Assembly (NCBI RefSeq): GCF_002795245.1
Contig: NZ_PGVG01000011.1
Location: 62,001-126,000 of the forward strand
Length of the DNA: 64,000 nucleotides
Source of the DNA: Bradyrhizobium forestalis
GTDB taxonomy: Bacteria; Pseudomonadota; Alphaproteobacteria; Rhizobiales; Xanthobacteraceae
Direction: 5' to 3'
Under the pieces are notes generated by a model, which was given only the letters and a program-made list of their open reading frames with translations, was not told where the DNA came from and searched no databases. Below are positions 14,527-24,063 of the stretch, piece after piece. Each line of letters starts with the position of its first letter. Position 1 is the first letter of the stretch. Made by a program: the position numbers and the translations under genes.

Positions 14527-17268
14527 TCAGGCAGCGCTGACAGCGTCGAGCTCGGCCGCCAGGAACTGCTTTTCGAATGCCTCGGCAGGCATCGGGCGGC
14601 CGAAGAAATATCCCTGCCCTTCCTCGCATCCCATGCTGACCAGGAGGTCGGCAGTTGCGCGGTTCTCGATGCCTTCAGCCACGACCGTGAGACCGAGCTG
14701 CCTGCTGAGGCCGATCGTCGAGCCGACGATGGCAGCATCGTCGGAATTCGCGAGAAGACCAAATACGAACGACCGGTCGATCTTGAGCCCGTCGAGCGGA
14801 AATTTCTTGAGGTAGCTCAGGCTCGCATAACCGGTACCGAAATCATCGAACACGACTCGGACGCCGAGTTCCTGAATCCGCTTGAACATGGCGAGCACGC
14901 GGCGTTCGTCATGGAGCAGGATGTCTTCGGTGACTTCGATTTCGAGAAGCGATGGCGTCAGCCCCGTCGCTTCGAGCAGTGCCGCAACCGAATGCGCGAG
15001 ATCGCCTGATTGAAGCTGCGACGGTGAGAGGTTGAGCGCGACGCGCACGTTGTTGCCGGACAATTCCCAGGCTCGCGCCTGACGGCAGGCGGTTTCCATC
15101 ACCCAGTTCGCGATCCGCTCGGACAGGGCCGACGTGTTGACCACCGGCATGAACTCTCCGGGCGAGACATAGCCGCGCACCGGATGTCGCCAGCGGATGA
15201 GCGCTTCCGCCCCAACCAGACTGCCGTCGATCAGACGAACCTGCGGCTGGAAGAATAGTTCGAACTCGCCGCGGTCCGCGGCAAGCGCCAGCTCGCTCTC
15301 CAGCGTCAGCCGGTTCTCGAGCTCCTGCCTGATCGCACTTTCGAAGATCACATGGCTGCCGCGCCGCGTGGCCTTCGCGCGGCTCAGCGCCAGATGGCCG
15401 TTGCTCAGGAGATCGTCAGCCTTTTGACCGCCTTCCGGATAGACGGCAACGCCAACGCTGATCCTGACGCGGTGCTGCCGCGTGCCGGTCGCGAGCGGCG
15501 CTTCAAACGCGTGCGCGATCCGCTCGGCAAACGCTGCGATCGGCTCGCCGACTTCCGCGCAATCGATCGCGATGGCAAACTCGTCGCCGCTGAGCCGGGC
15601 CAGGATCGCCTTGCCATCGACTTCGCTGCGCAGACGCTCAGCGACCGCGCGCAGCACGAGGTCTCCGGCCGAGTGTCCGAGCATATCGTTGATCTCTTGG
15701 AAGTCGTCGAGCCCGAGCACGAGCAGTGTGACACCCGAAGACCGCCGCTCCGCCGCACTGATCAGATCGGTGAGCCCAACATGCAGCATGGTCCGGTTGG
15801 CAAGACCCGTCAGCGCGTCGTGTTCGGCCAGATATCGAATACGTTCGGCTTCACGTTTGCGGACCGAGATATCGCGCAGGATCGCTCCGTATTGAAAGCC
15901 GTCCGTTCCCTGCCAGCCCGAGAAGCTCGCCTCGACCGGGAAGGTTTCCCCGTTCTTGCGCCGGCCCTCGAACTCGACGATGACCGCCCCGCCCGGGACC
16001 AGAAGCGCCTGGCGCGCGGCGGCGTGCATGGACGGCCTTGCCCCGCCGTCCGCCGGCAAGGCGCACAGCGTTTCGAACGGGCGGCCAATGATCTCGGCCG
16101 GCACGTAGCCGAAGATCGCGCTCGCGCCGGGATTCCAAACCGTGATCCGGTGATCCTCATCGGTGCAGACGAGCCCGTCGCCGAGCGACATCGCGATGCG
16201 GTGAAAGCGGCTCTCGGCGATGCGTCCGAGCAGACTACGGAAATCGATTTCGTCCAGCGCAATTGCCGTCAGATAGGCAATGATCGCGATGTGGAACAGC
16301 GATGTGTCGATGACGAGGGGCCACCTCGCCTGCACCAGGGTCGCAACCAATTCGAGGCCCACCCCGGCCGCGATGAGGATCACGACGCGAATTCCTGGTG
16401 CGTAGCGGCGCCACGAATACATCATCAGCACGCAGATCACGCCCAGGCCGAGGATCATGCCGATATCGGATGTCCAGCGCAGCATCCGGTTCTGGAGGAT
16501 CGATTCAGCGGCCAGCGCCTGGAGGACCGGTCCCGAGATGATCCTGCTGTTGGGAACACTGAATCGGTCGCCAAGCTCGAGCGCGGTAGCACCGACGATG
16601 ATCTTCTTGTCCTTCAGCTTGCCGAGCGTGGCGGTGTCGCCGCGCAGCACGTCACCGTAGGAGACGACGGGAATGGAGGCGGCGCGAATGCTGAAATCTA
16701 TCAGAAAGGGCGGCCGCCGATTGGCATCCTGGCCCGCCAGCACCACGGCCATCGAAGGCATCAAGGCGTCGCCGAGCTTCTCGCCGAACGGATAGCGGCG
16801 AACGAGCCCGTCGGATTCGACTGCGACATTGACGACAGCCGGCCACGACTGGTTGCTGAACGACTTAAGGGGGCGGTTGACGTGAGCCGGGCCACCCTTC
16901 GGCGTTGGCTGCTTGAAGGACGGGAGGATGGTCGAGCCGCCGACCTCACGAAGCGCATTGACGAAAGCCTCGTCAGACGCCGAATCCGACGGCGTGCTGA
17001 AATCGACGTCGAAGGCGACGTCCTGCGCTCCCGCCGCCTCGAGCCTGCGCAACAGCGCCGCGTGCAGCCGGCGCGGCCAGGGCCAGACCCCGATCTGGTC
17101 GATCGACGGCGCGTCGATGGCCACGACGACAACATTGCCGCTGGCGTCACGCGACTGCCAGGCGAACCGCAGGTCGGTGAGCGCGTTGCGAAGCGAACCA
17201 TGCCATCCCGTGGACAGCACGATCGCAAGCGCGATCACAACCAGAATATGTGGCCGATGGCGTTTCAC
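14527..17268 (-). CDS. CHASE2-PAS-GGDEF-EAL cyclic di-GMP signalling protein
   Basis: GTG 17268 is preferred because GGAGG stands just upstream; ATG 17310 is the longer alternative. An N-terminal signal anchor leads to a periplasmic CHASE2 sensor domain (VVVVAIDAPSIDQIGVWPW), three membrane segments around residues 280-350, a PAS domain (VCTDEDHRITVWNPGASAIF), a GGDEF domain whose signature reads RLSGDEF, and an EAL domain with EALIRWRHP, the LNLSPSQL Asn, DDFGTGYASL, KIDRSF and VAEGIE. The EAL catalytic residues look complete, so c-di-GMP hydrolysis is likely. The cyclase motif has Ser in place of the first Gly and no RxxD inhibitory site was seen, so it may be weak or regulatory. It follows fecR by about 60 nt, probably as one operon. 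Confidence 0.9.
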   Translation of the reverse strand: MKRHRPHILVVIALAIVLSTGWHGSLRNALTDLRFAWQSRDASGNVVVVAIDAPSIDQIGVWPWPRRLHAALLRRLEAAGAQDVAFDVDFSTPSDSASDEAFVNALREVGGSTILPSFKQPTPKGGPAHVNRPLKSFSNQSWPAVVNVAVESDGLVRRYPFGEKLGDALMPSMAVVLAGQDANRRPPFLIDFSIRAASIPVVSYGDVLRGDTATLGKLKDKKIIVGATALELGDRFSVPNSRIISGPVLQALAAESILQNRMLRWTSDIGMILGLGVICVLMMYSWRRYAPGIRVVILIAAGVGLELVATLVQARWPLVIDTSLFHIAIIAYLTAIALDEIDFRSLLGRIAESRFHRIAMSLGDGLVCTDEDHRITVWNPGASAIFGYVPAEIIGRPFETLCALPADGGARPSMHAAARQALLVPGGAVIVEFEGRRKNGETFPVEASFSGWQGTDGFQYGAILRDISVRKREAERIRYLAEHDALTGLANRTMLHVGLTDLISAAERRSSGVTLLVLGLDDFQEINDMLGHSAGDLVLRAVAERLRSEVDGKAILARLSGDEFAIAIDCAEVGEPIAAFAERIAHAFEAPLATGTRQHRVRISVGVAVYPEGGQKADDLLSNGHLALSRAKATRRGSHVIFESAIRQELENRLTLESELALAADRGEFELFFQPQVRLIDGSLVGAEALIRWRHPVRGYVSPGEFMPVVNTSALSERIANWVMETACRQARAWELSGNNVRVALNLSPSQLQSGDLAHSVAALLEATGLTPSLLEIEVTEDILLHDERRVLAMFKRIQELGVRVVFDDFGTGYASLSYLKKFPLDGLKIDRSFVFGLLANSDDAAIVGSTIGLSRQLGLTVVAEGIENRATADLLVSMGCEEGQGYFFGRPMPAEAFEKQFLAAELDAVSAA

Positions 17269-17326
17269 TGATCCTCCCGCGCGCCCGCTCCAGCGGGCAC
17301 GCCCCCTCATCCCCTAGCAAACCGCC

Positions 17327-18544
17327 TCAGTGTCGGTTGCGGCCATGGCCGTTGCTGCCGTGGCCGCCGCCGTTCCAATCGCCGTTACCGTTGTTGCTCC
17401 AGCCGTTGCCAGTGGCGCCATTGTTGCCGCTACCATTGTTGCCTTTGCCGGAGTTGCCATTTCCGCCGGCATTTCCGTTGCCGCCCGAATTTCCGTTGTT
17501 AGCCGCCGCGGCGGCTATTGCGGCGCCCGGGTTCGACGAGCCGCTACCGCCAGCCGTTGCGGCACCGCTCGTCGTTGCGGCAGTTTCGGACGCGCTGTTG
17601 GATGCGGTCGTGCTGGTCTTGTTATCGCTCCAGACCGTCTCGGCACCCGTGCCGGCATTGGCGTGGCGCACCTGGCCCGGAGCCACGGTGGTGCCATGAG
17701 CAAGGCCGCGCGTCACCTTATGGACGTTCAGCTTGACCTCACCGAGCGAGCTCGAGATCCGTACGACGCCGGCCTTGGGGACATGTCCTCCAGCGGCCTG
17801 ATGCGATGGCTTCGGCGCGCCGGCCGTCTTGGTCCCCTTGTCGATCGGACCGAGCGCATGGATTGCACCGCCGTTCGCCGCATTGCGCGGCGCCGACAGG
17901 CCTGATTTCGGCACGGGAACACGCTCGATCGTCGGGGCGCGCGGCTTGCCGTGCTCGATCGGATTGAACGTCCCGGCACCGCTTAGGCTGAGACCGGACT
18001 TGCCGCGCTCAAAGACGGTGGCCGCTTGTCCCGGTAAGAGCTGGGCAATCTGACCCGTCCTGAAGTCGGAGACCTCGACCTGGCCGCGGAGCACGCCGAC
18101 CTTGGTGCTGCCCGCCCCCACGGTGACGCTGAATTGCGTTCCCTTGACGACGGCGGCGAGATAGGGCGTCTCGACCTCGAAATGCTTGACGTTGCGCTTC
18201 TCGACCTCGAGCAGGATCGAACCCGCCTGCTGGATGATGGTGGTCGAGAGCCCGTCCTTCTTCTCGGCCGGCAAGCCCACGACCGAATTGGGAGAGATCA
18301 GAATCGTTTCCTCGCCGCGGACAAGCAGGACGCGTCCGTTGCGGCCGGTGCGAATGGTGTCTCCCGGTTTCAGTGTCCCTTCCTGGCTCAACGACACCTG
18401 CTGGGTGCCGTTCGTTGCAAGCCAGACCTCGCCTGAGGACTTGCTGACAGACCAGACACCGTCATCTGCAGCGAATGCAGTGGAGGTCATTCCCAGGATC
18501 AGCACTGCCAGCAAGGCGCGCCGCATTCCAACTTTGCCGAACAT
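17327..18544 (-). CDS. FecR-domain periplasmic protein with Gly/Asn-rich tail
   Basis: 405 residues. A signal peptide ends near STAFAADDG (residue 25). Residues ~60-165 form the FecR domain (LKPGDTIRTGRNGRVLLVRG, TPYLAAVVKGTQFSVTVG, GQVEVSD). The C-terminal hundred residues are an Ala/Ser then Gly/Asn repeat-rich tail ending GHGRNRH, likely disordered. This is not a TonB-type anti-sigma regulator: there is no N-terminal DUF4880 and no sigma factor gene. FecR-CHASE2 gene pairs are common and may sense the cell surface. Divergent from the TpsB gene, with 132 nt between starts. Confidence 0.87.
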   Translation of the reverse strand: MFGKVGMRRALLAVLILGMTSTAFAADDGVWSVSKSSGEVWLATNGTQQVSLSQEGTLKPGDTIRTGRNGRVLLVRGEETILISPNSVVGLPAEKKDGLSTTIIQQAGSILLEVEKRNVKHFEVETPYLAAVVKGTQFSVTVGAGSTKVGVLRGQVEVSDFRTGQIAQLLPGQAATVFERGKSGLSLSGAGTFNPIEHGKPRAPTIERVPVPKSGLSAPRNAANGGAIHALGPIDKGTKTAGAPKPSHQAAGGHVPKAGVVRISSSLGEVKLNVHKVTRGLAHGTTVAPGQVRHANAGTGAETVWSDNKTSTTASNSASETAATTSGAATAGGSGSSNPGAAIAAAAANNGNSGGNGNAGGNGNSGKGNNGSGNNGATGNGWSNNGNGDWNGGGHGSNGHGRNRH

Positions 18545-18676
18545 GATGATCCTCAGTCCGCGTTTACAGCCGGGCCCGAGGGGTTATCCGAAATCACTCA
18601 AGAGAGAATTAGCGGGAAGCGGCGAGGCGATCGACCGGATTAACCAATCGTTGACCATAAAAACCTATGAAAAATC

Positions 18677-20473
18677 ATGCGGCTAACGAACCCTTACCGT
18701 CCTATGGGACAGTCTCCGTCAAACTACGGAGACGGGTTCGCTGCCCGTGGTAAGAAAAAGTATCGTCTTACCGCACTGGTGTTGTTGGGCCTCATTTTCA
18801 CGGGAGTTCCACAGACATTCGCGCAACAGGCGAACCAGCCGGGCTTCGATCCGCGCCAGCCCGAGAAATATTTTGAAAACCAAACCGAGCGGGAATCGCT
18901 GAACCGGCCTCCGGTCAAGCTGCCGAGCGTCGAACGGCCCAACACCGGCGGCGATACCAAGCCACAGTTCGTGCTGCGCGAGATCAGCCTCATCGGCGCT
19001 CACGCCATCTCCCGCGATCGCATCGCCGCGGTCTATCAGCCTTATCTCGCCAAGAAGGTCTCGCAAGCAGACCTCGCCGCGATCGCCGGCGCGATCAGCG
19101 ACATATACCGCGAAGCCGGATTCCACTTGAGCCGGGCCATCGTGCCGCCGCAGGACATTGCCGACGGCCGCGTCCGGATCCAGGTTATCGAAGGCGCAAT
19201 CGTGCAGGCTGAGCTGAAAGGCGACGGCGCCGAGCAGTTCGGCGTAAGGCCGATGCTCGGACCGGTTCTGGCCGAACAACCGTCGCGGCTGGGAACGCTC
19301 GAACGCCAGCTCTTCCTGATCAACGGCAGGCCGGGCGTCCGGATCACCGACACCGCGCTGGAGGAGATCGGCGGTACGACCGGCCGCTTTCGCCTGACCA
19401 TCTATTTAAAGACCTGGCACGTCTTCTCCTCGTTCGGCCTGGACAATCTCGGATCGTCGTCGGTCGGCCCCTGGCAAACCTACGCCACCGGCGCGTTCAA
19501 CTCCTATCTCACGCCCGGCGACGCGCTGGCGGTCAACCTGTCGACCATCGCCAACGATCCCCGCGAGCTCGGCTTCGCACGCTTGTCCTATGACGCACCC
19601 ATCGGCGTCGACGGTGTCCGCTTCGGCGCTGCCGTCCTGTACAGCGCGGTCCGGCCGGGTGACGCACGCCGCCTCGACAGCGACATCACCACGACAGAAG
19701 CTTTCGAGGTGCGGGCAAGCACCGTGCCCTTCATGTCGCAATCCTCGGGGCTGACGCTGACCGTGGCGGGGACCTTCAGCAACGTATCCGAGCACGACAT
19801 CGACGGCCCCTGGTACAACGACCACATCAGGACCGCCAGCCTGACCGCCGACTACCGGCTCCAGGATCGCTTCGGCGGCACCAATCTTACGACGCTGACC
19901 TACCGCCAGGGCCTCGACATCTTTGGCGCATCGCATTTCGACGATGATCTGTCATCGCGCGACGGCGCCTCGTCGAACTTCTCGGTGCTGAACTTCTGGT
20001 TCACGCGCTACCAGACGCTCAACGACGCCTGGTCGCTCAAGCTCTCGGCTGCGAGCCAGACGGCATCACGGCCACTATTCACCTCGCAGCAGTTCTATCT
20101 TGGCGGCGCGGCCTTCGGCCGAGGCTATGGTGCAGCCGAGATCAGCGGAGATAACGGTCTTGCCGGCACGCTCGAACTGCGCTTCGATCAGAAGCTCAAT
20201 TTCCGCTATTGGACCGGCTATCAGCTCTACGTCTTCGGCGACGCCGGCGCAGTCTGGAACGACGGTTACCGCCTGAGCGACGGGCTGTCGCTGACATCGG
20301 CCGGAGCCGGTGTGCGGTTCTTCCTGCCATACGATCTCCAAGCCGATCTCGGCGTGGCGGTCCCCTTGAGCTACCGGGCGCCGGACAACGAGCGCCGCAG
20401 TCCGCGCTTCCTTTTCACGCTTTCGACCGCGTTCCGGGTCTGCCCCGAACGCGGCAAGGCCGGCTGTCTCTAG
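18677..20473 (+). CDS. TpsB-type outer-membrane transporter (ShlB/FhaC/HecB family)
   Basis: 598 residues. A signal sequence (LTALVLLGLIFTGVPQTFAQ) is preceded by a ~29-residue basic extension; ATG 18677 or 18704 may be the start. Two POTRA-like domains span ~90-230 (FVLREISLIGAHAISRD, VRIQVIEGAIVQAELKG), followed by a 16-strand Omp85-type barrel. The barrel carries the conserved family tetrad as GRGYG near residue 480 and the LRFDQK motif. It should pass a large TpsA exoprotein across the outer membrane. No TpsA gene is in the window, so its partner is elsewhere. The divergent FecR/cyclic di-GMP operon suggests regulated surface secretion. Confidence 0.87.
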   Translation: MRLTNPYRPMGQSPSNYGDGFAARGKKKYRLTALVLLGLIFTGVPQTFAQQANQPGFDPRQPEKYFENQTERESLNRPPVKLPSVERPNTGGDTKPQFVLREISLIGAHAISRDRIAAVYQPYLAKKVSQADLAAIAGAISDIYREAGFHLSRAIVPPQDIADGRVRIQVIEGAIVQAELKGDGAEQFGVRPMLGPVLAEQPSRLGTLERQLFLINGRPGVRITDTALEEIGGTTGRFRLTIYLKTWHVFSSFGLDNLGSSSVGPWQTYATGAFNSYLTPGDALAVNLSTIANDPRELGFARLSYDAPIGVDGVRFGAAVLYSAVRPGDARRLDSDITTTEAFEVRASTVPFMSQSSGLTLTVAGTFSNVSEHDIDGPWYNDHIRTASLTADYRLQDRFGGTNLTTLTYRQGLDIFGASHFDDDLSSRDGASSNFSVLNFWFTRYQTLNDAWSLKLSAASQTASRPLFTSQQFYLGGAAFGRGYGAAEISGDNGLAGTLELRFDQKLNFRYWTGYQLYVFGDAGAVWNDGYRLSDGLSLTSAGAGVRFFLPYDLQADLGVAVPLSYRAPDNERRSPRFLFTLSTAFRVCPERGKAGCL

Positions 20474-20625
20474 CCGCCCTGTCCTTCGGGCGATCGACCC
20501 GGGATGCGGCCTTTTCACGGCCTTGCCCACAGACTTGCCTAAATTTAATCCCGTAACCTGCTCACGATCGCTCGACCGGGAGTTCCCAATGACCATGTTC
20601 AGTCAAAGGTGATTTGAAACAGACC

Positions 20626-21456
20626 ATGAAGAAGGTGTTTGCCATCCTGGCGTTTCTCTGCGTCCTCGGCGTCGGGCAGTATTTCGTCGTCAGCCAATTC
20701 GCGATCCGCCATGAGACTTTGACCCTCTTCGACGCCTCGCGCCAGCGGCCGATCTCCGTCGAGATCGCTGTGCGGCGCGACTATGAGACCAAGGCCAATC
20801 TCGGCCTCTGGAAGCTCCCGCTCGCCATCATCAGCAACGGCAACACCGTCAAGGCGACCGAATATTCCTTCCTCGCCAACGTGCTCGCCGCGCGAGGCTA
20901 TCTGGTTGCCAGCATCCAGCAGGACTTGCCGAGCGATCCGCCGCTGATGACCAATGTCGGTCAGCAGTATGTCGGCCGGCGTGAAGTCTACATCCGCTGC
21001 GAAGCTAACATTCTGTTTGTGCTGGGCGAACTGAAGAGACGGCAGGACAACGTCGAATACGACCACATCACCCTCGTCGGCCACTCCAACGGCGGCGATG
21101 TCTCAATGTATGTCGCCCATCAGCACCCGGAGCTGGTGTCGAAGGTGATCACGCTCGACAATCTGCGGGTGCCTTTCGTGCTCAGCGATCACATGAAGAT
21201 CCTCTCCTTCCGCTCGAAGGACCCGCATTTCGTGACAGATCCCGGCGTGCTGCCGACGCCGGAAGAGGCCAAGGCACGCGGCATCGATATCATCCACACC
21301 GGCGCGCAGCACACGGAGATGAGCGATCGCGGTCCCAACATGGTCAAGGAGAAGATCCAGGAGACGCTCGACCGCTTCCTGCGTGACAGCGCCAGCAGCG
21401 CGCTCGCGCCCGCGGACACGAAGAGCCCAATGATCATGAACCCGGGTGACTATTAG
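20626..21456 (+). CDS. Membrane-anchored alpha/beta hydrolase
   Basis: 276 residues from ATG 20626 (AAAGGTG upstream); a TTG four codons earlier is less likely. An N-terminal signal anchor (VFAILAFLCVLGVGQYFVV) is followed by an alpha/beta hydrolase fold: oxyanion region IISNGNTVKATEYSFLANVL, nucleophile elbow LVGHSNGGDVSMYVA with Ser near residue 154, an Asp in ITLDNLRVPF, and a candidate catalytic His in THTGAQHTEMSD-like context near residue 233. Similar proteins are annotated as dienelactone hydrolase-like or lipase-like; the substrate is unknown. Probably periplasmic. Confidence 0.78.
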   Translation: MKKVFAILAFLCVLGVGQYFVVSQFAIRHETLTLFDASRQRPISVEIAVRRDYETKANLGLWKLPLAIISNGNTVKATEYSFLANVLAARGYLVASIQQDLPSDPPLMTNVGQQYVGRREVYIRCEANILFVLGELKRRQDNVEYDHITLVGHSNGGDVSMYVAHQHPELVSKVITLDNLRVPFVLSDHMKILSFRSKDPHFVTDPGVLPTPEEAKARGIDIIHTGAQHTEMSDRGPNMVKEKIQETLDRFLRDSASSALAPADTKSPMIMNPGDY

Positions 21457-21746
21457 CCGGGACCGCTTTGCGGCAGATCAAGGCGGTTTCAAAGCGGCGC
21501 GATAGAAAAGCCACATGGCGTCGGAGAGACACGTGTCGCACTATACCGAAAGTCTTGATACGAAAAGCCTTGTTCCGAAAGGCCTGGGCTTGCCCGCGAC
21601 CAGAATGCCGGCATTCGCCCGGCATCTCTATCGTTCGACCCGCAGGCTGCTGCGGTCGATCATCGCCCGCATTGATCTCTCGCAGTTTCCAGGATCGTGC
21701 TGCGGATGAGCGCGGCAGCCACAGGCGAATGCAGGAAGATTGCCCT

Positions 21747-22064
21747 ATGCCCCGGCATGTGAGACGGATTTGCCTGCTGCTTGGCTTAATCTCTGGCGTC
21801 GGCACGCCGTCCGCTCTCGCCGCTGATGCCGATCACGGTGCCGACCTTGCCAGGCGCTGGTGCGCCAGCTGCCATGTCGTGGCGAACGGGCAGACCCAGG
21901 CGAGCGCCGACGTCCCCTCGTTTGCATCCGTTGCGCGCAGGCCGGACTTCAGTCCGGAAAGGCTCGCTTTCTTTCTGCTCGATCCGCATCCGAAGATGCC
22001 GAATTTTCCGTTGAGCCGGACCGAAGCCGGCGACATCGCGGCCTACATCGCATCGCTACGTTAG
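21747..22064 (+). CDS. Small class I cytochrome c
   Basis: 105 residues from ATG 21747 (AGGAAG upstream). A signal peptide (ICLLLGLISGVGTPSALA) ends near residue 26. The haem-binding motif CASCH lies at about residue 38 and the axial Met is likely in DPHPKMPNFPLS near residue 85, before the C-terminal helix EAGDIAAYIASL. It is a periplasmic electron carrier; no oxidase or dehydrogenase is next to it, so the redox partner is unknown. Confidence 0.85.
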   Translation: MPRHVRRICLLLGLISGVGTPSALAADADHGADLARRWCASCHVVANGQTQASADVPSFASVARRPDFSPERLAFFLLDPHPKMPNFPLSRTEAGDIAAYIASLR

Positions 22065-22195
22065 AGCATGGTCAGGACCCGAAGGACCGCGTTAGCGCAA
22101 GATGTGCAGCGGTCTTCCGAAAAGATCATGTCAAACAATAACCTGAAGCGCGACGATGATCGGTCCTGATCTCATCGCGCTTTCGCGGTCGGCGA
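22063..22195. repeat. RIME-like dispersed intergenic repeat
   Basis: TTAGAGCATGGTCAGGACCC, TCTTCCGAAAAGATCATG and the hairpin AAGCGCGACGATGATC...GATCTCATCGCGCTTT match the pattern of a short palindromic element that I remember from many Bradyrhizobium and Rhizobiales intergenic regions. It overlaps the cytochrome c stop codon. The rest of the gap to 22376 holds no gene, only a small hairpin around 22230. Confidence 0.6.
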
Positions 22196-22376
22196 ACGAT
22201 CACGATCTGCCACAACTGCAAATCCCTGCCGGAGGACCGGCAGGGATCAGCAGAAAGGACGACGGACGGCGAATGAGATCATTCGGTGGCCCGTCATGGA
22301 CCTGCGCCAGTATCGAAGCGCGGATCTCCACGCCACACAAGATCAACTTGTGGGCACGCTGTACACACACCGAGAA

Positions 22377-22718
22377 TCAGGACTTGCCTTTGCCTGACTG
22401 CATGAGACTGCCGGTCATCTGGCGCATGTGATCTCCCGCGCTGGTGAACTGACTGCGCAGGAAATCGGACTGGATTCGCATCGCTTCCTGGAGGTCGGTG
22501 GCATGCACCAACTTGCGCGCATGCTCGAAGGCCGACTTCATGTTCTGCTCGGTGAAAGCCAGCGCCTGCTTCGACACCTCCGTCCCCGCACCGGGAACGG
22601 ACGACATCGATTTGGTGGCGGCTTCAAAGAACATGCCGAATGCCTTTTCCGCCTGGTCGATCGTCTTCTCGGCCAAATCGCGCAGTTCGGCCGGAACTTC
22701 GAGCTTCGGTTCAATCAT
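22377..22718 (-). CDS. Phasin family protein
   Basis: 113 residues from ATG 22718 with GGGAGGAG upstream. The all-helical sequence has the phasin pattern: VPAELRDLAEKTIDQAEKAF, then MFFEAATKSM, QALAFTEQNMKSAFEHARKL and SDFLRSQFTSAGDHMRQMTG. Phasins coat polyhydroxyalkanoate granules; related short forms are abundant in rhizobia. No PHA synthase is nearby. Regulation not apparent. Confidence 0.87.
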   Translation of the reverse strand: MIEPKLEVPAELRDLAEKTIDQAEKAFGMFFEAATKSMSSVPGAGTEVSKQALAFTEQNMKSAFEHARKLVHATDLQEAMRIQSDFLRSQFTSAGDHMRQMTGSLMQSGKGKS

Positions 22719-22859
22719 GGTCGCACTCCTCCCTTTTTTCTAACAAGTACCACACTTGCCGGACCGCCTTCCAGCGGCCAGCCTCGGAGGAACAACGCCG
22801 GCGGGCCCGGCTCTGGCAGGAAATGGAGAGAGACGGCATAGGTCGGCGCGCGGCCGGAC

Positions 22860-23045
22860 TCAGGACAAGGGGTGCTCGGGAAGAGCTTCTTCGGTAGCGA
22901 GATCTTCGACCAGCTTGATCACTTCGAAACGCTGTCGAGGCGCGAGCTTGAGGAACGCGCGGAGCAGGCGCAGACTTTCGACAGTGCCGCTTGCAGGCAC
23001 ACCGAGCTTGAGATGCAGCTCAGCTGCGAAATTGAGGTTTTTCAT
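22860..23045 (-). CDS. 61-residue small protein of unknown function
   Basis: The start is placed at ATG 23045 (GGTGCGAG upstream) rather than further upstream because the added residues look non-coding. The product is helical with two Leu-rich stretches (AAELHLKLGVPASGTVESLR, FLKLAPRQRFEVIKLVEDLA) and an acidic tail. It resembles short conserved Bradyrhizobium proteins. The next 308 bases (to 23353) show no gene. Confidence 0.6.
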   Translation of the reverse strand: MKNLNFAAELHLKLGVPASGTVESLRLLRAFLKLAPRQRFEVIKLVEDLATEEALPEHPLS

Positions 23046-23353
23046 CTCGCACCTATGACAAGCATCGGCCTTCGTGATCCACTCAAGAACCGAACGCCGC
23101 AACAGGACCTATTGCGACGAACTCTCGGCCGGGGGCCCGCCGGGTTGGCACGCTGAACTACTTCCAAGCGGCTGCCTCAACCACTTGGTTGTAACTATGC
23201 CAAGGAACAACCCCTCCGGCAAGCCCAACCGTGGGTGTAGCGATGCTTCGCCTGCATCGCACCACGGCGATTCCGGATAACAGGAATATCGACCGCCGTC
23301 ACCCACCTGCGTCAACAAGCGGCATCGATCACGCCGACGGCTCCCGATCGCCG

Positions 23354-23545
23354 TCAGTCGGCGAGTGTTTCGCCTTGTTTCCGATATGAATGCGCATTGG
23401 CGCGCACGAATTGGCGATCTTTCAGCATATACACGTAATTGTTGAGTCCAATTTCGGCGGTTGCATCGCCAGCATGAAAGTCGACTTTGCGCCGATCCTT
23501 GCGCAGCTGTTCGCGGCAGGTCCATCGGCCTGGATATGATCCCAT
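23354..23545 (-). CDS. 63-residue protein, possibly truncated at the start
   Basis: The C-terminal part (EIGLNNYVYMLKDRQFVRAN, then HSYRKQGETLAD) looks like a genuine conserved protein end. The first ~25 residues are basic and less convincing, and no strong ribosome binding site precedes ATG 23545. It may be a short intact gene or the remnant of a longer one. Function unknown. Confidence 0.45.
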   Translation of the reverse strand: MGSYPGRWTCREQLRKDRRKVDFHAGDATAEIGLNNYVYMLKDRQFVRANAHSYRKQGETLAD

Positions 23546-23660
23546 GAACCGCTGTCCGTGGGCGAGCGACCAAGCCGTTGCGGCACGGCCACGCAGATAC
23601 GGGCGCCATGGCTGAGGACTCCACGATTTGGGCGCGCGTCAGCACCAAAAGGACGACGGC

Positions 23661-24017
23661 ATGCTTTCTCGCTGCGATCTCATCAAGGGCGCCGCGGTCG
23701 CGCTTCTCACCCTTTCGATACAAGGCGCATGGGCCCAGGAGACCAAGATGAACCTGTTCAAGATCGTCACCATCAAGGACGAAATCGTCGTCGGATTGTC
23801 GGCGGAGGAGCTTCAGGCGCTCGGCGGCAATGATGCGAGCGCCGTTGCACACGCGCTGGCACAGAAGGGCGATCTCACCGTCTGGCAATACAACGTGCAT
23901 CGTGGCCCGAACGGCGAATTGCAGCAGGCACCGACCGCCAAAATCGGGCTGTTGGCCAACGCCTCGCTCCGTGTCGAGCCCTACACCACGCCCTACCAGA
24001 TTGTGCCTCATCCGTAA
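23661..24017 (+). CDS. Secreted small protein of unknown function
   Basis: 118 residues from ATG 23661 (AAGGACG upstream). The signal peptide LIKGAAVALLTLSIQGAWAQ is followed by a compact domain: FKIVTIKDEIVVGLSAEELQ, a helix with DASAVAHALAQKGD, WQYNVHRGPNGELQQAPT and a C-terminal strand SLRVEPYTTPYQIVPHP. Periplasmic localisation is expected. I do not recognise the family, though similar proteins occur in Bradyrhizobium. No operon partner. Confidence 0.7.
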   Translation: MLSRCDLIKGAAVALLTLSIQGAWAQETKMNLFKIVTIKDEIVVGLSAEELQALGGNDASAVAHALAQKGDLTVWQYNVHRGPNGELQQAPTAKIGLLANASLRVEPYTTPYQIVPHP

Positions 24018-24063
24018 GCGATAGACAGGCGCGCCTGCGGCCGAGACCGCAGGCGTGCCGCAT

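Noticed and set aside
15352..17271. Plus-strand 639-codon open frame opposite the CHASE2-GGDEF-EAL gene
   Set aside because: Antisense shadow of high GC; no family motif, while the opposite strand has complete signalling domains.
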